A stretch of 25,255 bases of DNA from Oehlia diaphana (Eukaryota > Glomeromycota > Glomeromycetes > Glomerales > Glomeraceae): the NCBI GenBank assembly GCA_003833135.1, contig QZLH01000064.1:62643-87897 (forward strand), in the 5' to 3' direction. Each line of letters opens with the position of its first letter. Positions within the stretch are counted from its first letter, which is position 1. The notes beneath the pieces were generated by a model. The model was given only the letters and a program-made list of their open reading frames with translations, was not told the DNA's origin and did not search any database. Position numbers and translations under genes: made by a program. Positions 21,016-25,255 of the stretch are shown piece after piece.

Positions 21016-21803
21016 TAGTGTTTATGTGTAAGCCAATCTATGGAATCTTAAAATTATATATTATTCCAAACTCTCGAATAAGAAAATTGAAATTCATACC
21101 AAAATACTGTACAATTCACCTAAATTTAAATTTAATTTTTTTAACGTAGACCAACAATAATCTATAATATTATTATAATTACAACATTGACTTTGTTTTA
21201 TATTCAAATTCTTGAGATATTCACATTCTTAAATAGTAGAAATCACATTACTTTTCTAAGAATTGATTGCGCATTTACTGCGCATTTATTACGCATTTAT
21301 CAATTGTAAATAAAAACAAAACTATATTTCTTATATCTAGGCAACTATGACATTATTTCACGGCCAATTATGCCAATTAATAAATTAGAAATGATAAAGT
21401 TGAAATTTACATTAACAATTTAGACGTAAAGATATAGGAACTACTTAATCTATGAATTTGAATTTGGAGAAAGAATATGTCCGTATCATCAAAATCGACA
21501 AATATCTATATCCAAATGTTTTACCTCGTTAATAATTGTATCATGATCCTTCTTTTTCCAATGTCCATAGTCTCTAAAAAAAGATGTACAGTATAGTCCA
21601 TTCATTAACTATTTTAGATTAAATAATTTACGTCCTTTGTGATAAACACCAATAATGTTGGCCATATGCGGATAATTTTAATTGGACAACCCACATGGAT
21701 ACACATCGATAAACTAGTTAAAATTATTTTGACTTTGTACAACCTTGTTAACTTGGTATATAATTAATAGTACGGGAATCTAATAAATTTTTTTTTTTTT
21801 TTC
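21016..21803. other. Spacer upstream of the F-box gene
   Basis: No gene seen. It holds an 11-bp triplicate (21268-21300), described separately, and ends in a long T run (about 21788-21802) directly before the start codon of the F-box gene. Confidence 0.5.
21268..21300 (+). repeat. Three tandem 11-bp units TGCGCATTTAY
   Basis: TGCGCATTTAC, TGCGCATTTAT and TACGCATTTAT follow one another without gaps. CpG-containing GCGCAT is unusual in this A/T-rich spacer, and three spaced copies could be a binding-site cluster or a small minisatellite. Confidence 0.75.
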
Positions 21804-23261
21804 ATGATTTTCTTTTTCACAATGACAAAACTTAATACGGACTGTCTTAACCTTATTTTTAATGAACTACAAAAAGATAAAAATTCCTTATATTCTTGTT
21901 TATTAGTTAATAAAGAATGGTGTAATATTGTAGTTCCAATTTTATGGAAAGAAGTTTCATGGTATGTAGATGATAAATCAGAAAAGAAACTTTTTAATAC
22001 AATATTATCTTGTTTATCATTAACATCAAAAAAATTATTAAATGATAATAATATTAAATTACCAATAATAAAAAAAACACCAATATTTAATTATATAAGT
22101 TTTTGTGAATTTCCAGAAGCAGAAATAGTAGATAATATAATTGAAATGGTATTTGAAGAATTTAATGAAGAATATGAAAATGATGAAGATAAAAGAAATC
22201 TTTTAGAACAAGAAATTTATAAATTATTTGTTAGTCAATGTGAAAAGATTAAAGAATTAAGTTGGGAAACATCACAACCTTTACCATTATTTCCAGGAGC
22301 ATTAAAATGTTTTTCAAAATTAAAAAGTTTAGATATTGATATGGAATATATAAATTCTAAATCACTTTATGATATGTCAAAAATTTCAAAAAATTTATAT
22401 GAATTATTTATTGAAAATTTTTCAAATGATCCAGGATTAATTTCTTTAATTGATGCTCAAAAGAATTTAAAAAGTATATCATTTTATTCTTATAAAAATA
22501 AGGAAGGAAATTGTAAAGAATTAAGTGAAGCAATAGCAAGAAAGAATGATACAATAAATTTTATTAGTTTAACATCAATTAGTATCATTACACCAACATT
22601 CTTAACATCACTTAATAATTTAAAATTTATATCAATTTATAATAGGGAAAAATATGATGAAACAAGAGAAGAAATTAAAGTATTTCAAAAATATCTTTCA
22701 ATTTCAGAATTTCCAAATCTTCGATATCTTTTAATTAATCGATTATCATGTTTTAAAGAAATTTCAATGTTAATTGAAAAAACCAAAGGAAATATTATAA
22801 ATGTTGAAATTTCAGATTCTGATAAAACATCAAAAAATACAGGAATTTTAATTAAATCAATTTCTAATAATTGTCCAAGGATTAAAATATTATCAACATA
22901 TCTTGAATCAATAGATTTTATTCATGTAAAATTATTATTATTAAATTGTAGAGATTTAGAATCTTTAAGATTTTATAGTTTAAATATAAATAATGAAAAT
23001 GATAATATAGGAGATGAATTATTAGATATTTTAACTAAATATTCACCAAATTCTTTAACTCGAATAAGAATTAGTGGTAGTTGGAAATATTCTATTAATA
23101 TTTTTGAACAATTTTTTGATAGTTGTAGAGAAAGAATTTTATCATATTTTGCAATTATACCTGATAATATTATAAATTATATTAAAGATGATCATAAATC
23201 AATTATTAGGAAATATATTAGAGAAGGTGTAATAAAAAGTTCAAATTATGATTTTTATTAA
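21804..23261 (+). CDS. F-box protein with LRR-like C-terminal region
   Basis: Likely a substrate-recognition subunit of an SCF ubiquitin ligase: the F-box binds Skp1 and the rest selects targets (family knowledge). It is an intronless frame of 485 residues. The F-box is at about 9-52: LNTDCLNLIFNEL, then YSCLLVNKEWCNIVVPILWKEV. The remainder has repeated Leu/Ile/Asn-rich segments such as LKSLDIDMEY, LKSISFYSY, LKFISIYN, FPNLRYLLINRL and LESLRFYSLNI, spaced like degenerate leucine-rich repeats. An in-frame ATG at 21822 (MTKLNTDCLN) is the better start, because the upstream one adds only MIFFFT right after a T run; that gives 479 residues. No stop or frameshift is seen. Codon third positions are strongly A/T. 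Such single-exon F-box genes form very large families in arbuscular mycorrhizal fungi, and decayed relatives lie at 4660-5390 and 5711-5749. Confidence 0.88.
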   Translation: MIFFFTMTKLNTDCLNLIFNELQKDKNSLYSCLLVNKEWCNIVVPILWKEVSWYVDDKSEKKLFNTILSCLSLTSKKLLNDNNIKLPIIKKTPIFNYISFCEFPEAEIVDNIIEMVFEEFNEEYENDEDKRNLLEQEIYKLFVSQCEKIKELSWETSQPLPLFPGALKCFSKLKSLDIDMEYINSKSLYDMSKISKNLYELFIENFSNDPGLISLIDAQKNLKSISFYSYKNKEGNCKELSEAIARKNDTINFISLTSISIITPTFLTSLNNLKFISIYNREKYDETREEIKVFQKYLSISEFPNLRYLLINRLSCFKEISMLIEKTKGNIINVEISDSDKTSKNTGILIKSISNNCPRIKILSTYLESIDFIHVKLLLLNCRDLESLRFYSLNINNENDNIGDELLDILTKYSPNSLTRIRISGSWKYSINIFEQFFDSCRERILSYFAIIPDNIINYIKDDHKSIIRKYIREGVIKSSNYDFY

Positions 23262-23748
23262 AATTTCATATATATGGAATCTATTTATATAACAATTGTA
23301 AAACTGTACATGAAATAAAACCGACGTATTTAAATAAAATTTCAATGTTTCAAATATGATGTGCCAATTGCGAAAATATTAGGTTTAAAATTTACAAGCA
23401 TAGGGGCTATCCGCTATCAGGCTATGAGCTCCTGCGATATTTTCTATTTTCCATATATAAAACGCGTTAATTAAACCAGCATTTTTAATTTACGGAATTT
23501 ATCATACTTTATTATGCGGAAATAATTTATCTGATCACGACGAGTGATAGTATTTTTGATAACAAAGCGAAACATTAGGTAATCAATATGATATGATAAT
23601 TGTGACTTTGCGTTATAATTTTGATTGTTTCACGTTAATATAACTTAATTCTTACTTTATTGATATTGTTATAACTTATAATTTATAACATACAAATACA
23701 ATACAAATTTAATGCTTATTGGTACATATAATTAAAACCATACTTAAT
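23262..23748. other. Spacer between convergent genes
   Basis: The plus-strand F-box gene and the minus-strand gene at 23749 end facing each other across this stretch, so it holds both 3' flanks. No frame, RNA gene or repeat is recognised. Confidence 0.5.
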
Positions 23749-24252
23749 TTAATTCAATAAATAATTTCTTAAATATTGTGTTAAATGAAATTCAAGATTT
23801 TGCTTTTGTTCGATAAAAAATGATAATCGTTCTTCTTGTTGAGGCTTAATTCCATAAATATTTTCATTCAAGTAATTAGTAATCGAAGAAGGCGACACGA
23901 TTTCACAAGTAACCTGATAAAATCGATTATCATATTCTTGTTGATAAAAGAAAATATATTCATTTTCATTGGATTGAGTGTTAAATTCTTTACTGTTCAA
24001 CGATTTATTTAATAAGAATATAACGTTGCTGTAAGAGATTTCGCTACATTTAATGTTGTAATGGTAAAGTTCATTCGGTGGTCTATAAAAGAAGTTGAAT
24101 GGATGGATGGTGAGCTGCGGCGAGACCATCACGTGATTCGCATCGTACACGACGGGAAAATTGTTTGGATTGTAAAGTGAATTATAATATGTTGGAATTG
24201 TATGAAAGGTTCTCACATCGGAAAATTGTGCATGTAAATTATTCGAACTCAT
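23749..24252 (-). CDS. Hypothetical protein, single exon, 167 residues
   Basis: I do not recognise this protein. The frame is complete, from an ATG in a TTTAAATATGAGT context to a TAA. Its composition is coding-like: Asn, Tyr, Phe and Pro rich, with G/C-richer codons near the 5' end (24090-24200) than the flanks. The N-terminal third is Pro/Asn/Tyr rich and probably disordered (IPTYYNSLYNPNNFPVVYD). The middle and end look folded: ISYSNVIFLLNKSLNS, then EYIFFYQQEYDNRFYQVTCE, then SITNYLNENIYGI, and a C-terminal helix rich in Gln/Glu/Leu. There is no signal peptide or membrane segment. A palindromic TCACGTGA lies inside the coding sequence at 24129-24136. It could be a lineage-specific gene. 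Confidence 0.6.
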   Translation of the reverse strand: MSSNNLHAQFSDVRTFHTIPTYYNSLYNPNNFPVVYDANHVMVSPQLTIHPFNFFYRPPNELYHYNIKCSEISYSNVIFLLNKSLNSKEFNTQSNENEYIFFYQQEYDNRFYQVTCEIVSPSSITNYLNENIYGIKPQQEERLSFFIEQKQNLEFHLTQYLRNYLLN

Positions 24253-24838
24253 ATTTAAACCTTATATAACTACTATGAATTATATTGATTTTTTCACGAA
24301 AAAATTTCACGAAAAATCACGTAGAAAATAAGTTTTATAAGTTTTTTTTTAAGTTAAACAATTAACGATATGATTATTTTATTTTATTTTATTTTAATTT
24401 TGAAAATTTTAATAGGAAAAAAGAAAAACTTGTTTTTTTATTTTTAAAAAAAAAAGTGGGAGACGAAATCTTTGGTCCATTCAAAGGCTTATTTATATTT
24501 CATTTCTAAACCCTTTTCACTTGCTTATCTACTACTATATCTGGTTAAATTACATGTTGGTTGCATGATTCTATTAATATATGAGGCTTTTTTATCAGTG
24601 TAACGCGTTATTATCGATTTTTTAATGAGTTTGTTCTATTTTATTATGAAAAATCTGCACGAATGTAACGAATGTAAAATTCAAAGATATTTTTATACAT
24701 TTTATGTATATTAATAGCTGATAAGTATTGTTATTTAGAATTTAAAAATAGTTCTTAAATCTGATAAGAGCCCAAATTTGTTTATTTGCCAAAGAGAAAA
24801 AGATCCGATCCTTGATTGTTAAATCCATTCTAACGAGT
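24253..24838. other. Upstream flank of the minus-strand gene
   Basis: The A/T-rich promoter side of the hypothetical gene at 23749-24252. No gene or named regulatory motif is supportable here. Confidence 0.45.
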
Positions 24839-24868
24839 ATGGCGCAGAACATTGATCAACAGATCAAA
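24839..24868 (+). CDS. Possible first exon of a gene running past the window end
   Basis: ATG at 24839 opens MAQNIDQQIK and is followed directly by GTATGT (24869), a good fungal 5' splice site. Short first exons of this sort occur in this genome style. No downstream exon could be joined with confidence: the acceptor-like CCTAG and GTTAG sites near 24940-24955 lead quickly to stops or A/T tracts. The protein is not recognised and the call may be chance. Confidence 0.25.
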
Positions 24869-25098
24869 GTATGTTCGGTATGAATAGAATATAGTTAAAA
24901 AAAGTGTTTTTTCTTTTTTTTTTTCTAAAAAATAACCCTAGAATTTGCGTTAGATCAATATTATCAGAAGTATAAAAGATCACGTAAAAAAAATTTTTTT
25001 TTTTTTTTAATGTATTAATTTGTTCATTACCTCCGAGGGAGAACATAAACATGTATTGTATGGTTGGCAGGGTATAGTTAAACATCACATATAACGGG

Positions 25099-25205
25099 TC
25101 ACGTGAACATACGTTTATATACTTGCCCGCCCATTAATTGATCGGCAAATGTATTGTAACAATTTCCTTTTTTGGAGGTCGTCTAAAGCGGGGCAAATCA
25201 CGTGA
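25099..25205. promoter_or_regulatory. Pair of TCACGTGA palindromes (E-box class)
   Basis: Two identical 8-bp palindromes, 25099-25106 and 25198-25205, lie 99 bases apart in a G/C-richer stretch at the window end. CACGTG is the core site of bHLH and bHLH-Zip regulators such as Cbf1 (established knowledge). The pair suggests a promoter for a gene beyond the window, but the factor and target are unknown. Confidence 0.4.
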
Positions 25206-25255
25206 CTTCAGAAAAAAATTGTTTTCATAAAATAAAACTTTTTACCTTATATTCA

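Noticed and set aside
24864..25088. 74-codon minus-strand frame near the window end
   Set aside because: Mostly translated homopolymer (runs of Lys and Phe) with no protein-like core.

Overview
The window looks like nuclear DNA of an AT-rich filamentous fungus. Its genes carry many short introns (about 60-95 bases, GT..AG), and the spacers are very A/T-rich, with A/T homopolymers, microsatellites and decayed gene copies. Four things together suggest a glomeromycotinan (arbuscular mycorrhizal, Rhizophagus-like) genome: an animal/plant-type 7-dehydrocholesterol reductase, an RNA-dependent RNA polymerase, an intronless F-box gene with decayed relatives, and the low GC. That assignment is inference; no ribosomal or species marker is present.

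Layout. 1-1223 is an A/T-rich upstream region. 1224-3210 (+) is an eight-exon DHCR7-type sterol delta-7 reductase, complete at 471 residues. 3211-6452 is a spacer with a decayed F-box/LRR copy (about 4660-5390) and a further fragment near 5711. 6453-7107 (-) is a three-exon histone H2A with unusual N- and C-terminal tails. 7108-11046 is a gene graveyard: a diverged tandem duplication (8018-8279), broken reading frames, and a relic of a ZNHIT1/Vps71 (SWR1-complex) zinc-finger gene near 9612-9795. 11047-15100 (+) is a nine-exon eukaryotic RNA-dependent RNA polymerase of 1152 residues, with an N-terminal RRM and a catalytic DLDGD motif split by an intron next to a 16-base exon. 15101-18350 is extremely A/T-rich, with a dispersed repeat and a 194-bp TA-flanked MITE. 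18351-19400 holds a decayed minus-strand gene. 20824-21015 is a doubtful short ORF. 21804-23261 (+) is an intact single-exon F-box gene. 23749-24252 (-) is an unrecognised single-exon gene. The last kilobase may hold the 5' end of another gene and carries two identical TCACGTGA palindromes.

The genes do not form a pathway. DHCR7 acts in sterol synthesis in the ER membrane, H2A in chromatin, the RdRP in small-RNA silencing, and the F-box protein in ubiquitin-ligase substrate choice. The spliced models are hand-built from reading-frame continuity, splice-site consensus and remembered family motifs. No alignment or expression data were available.
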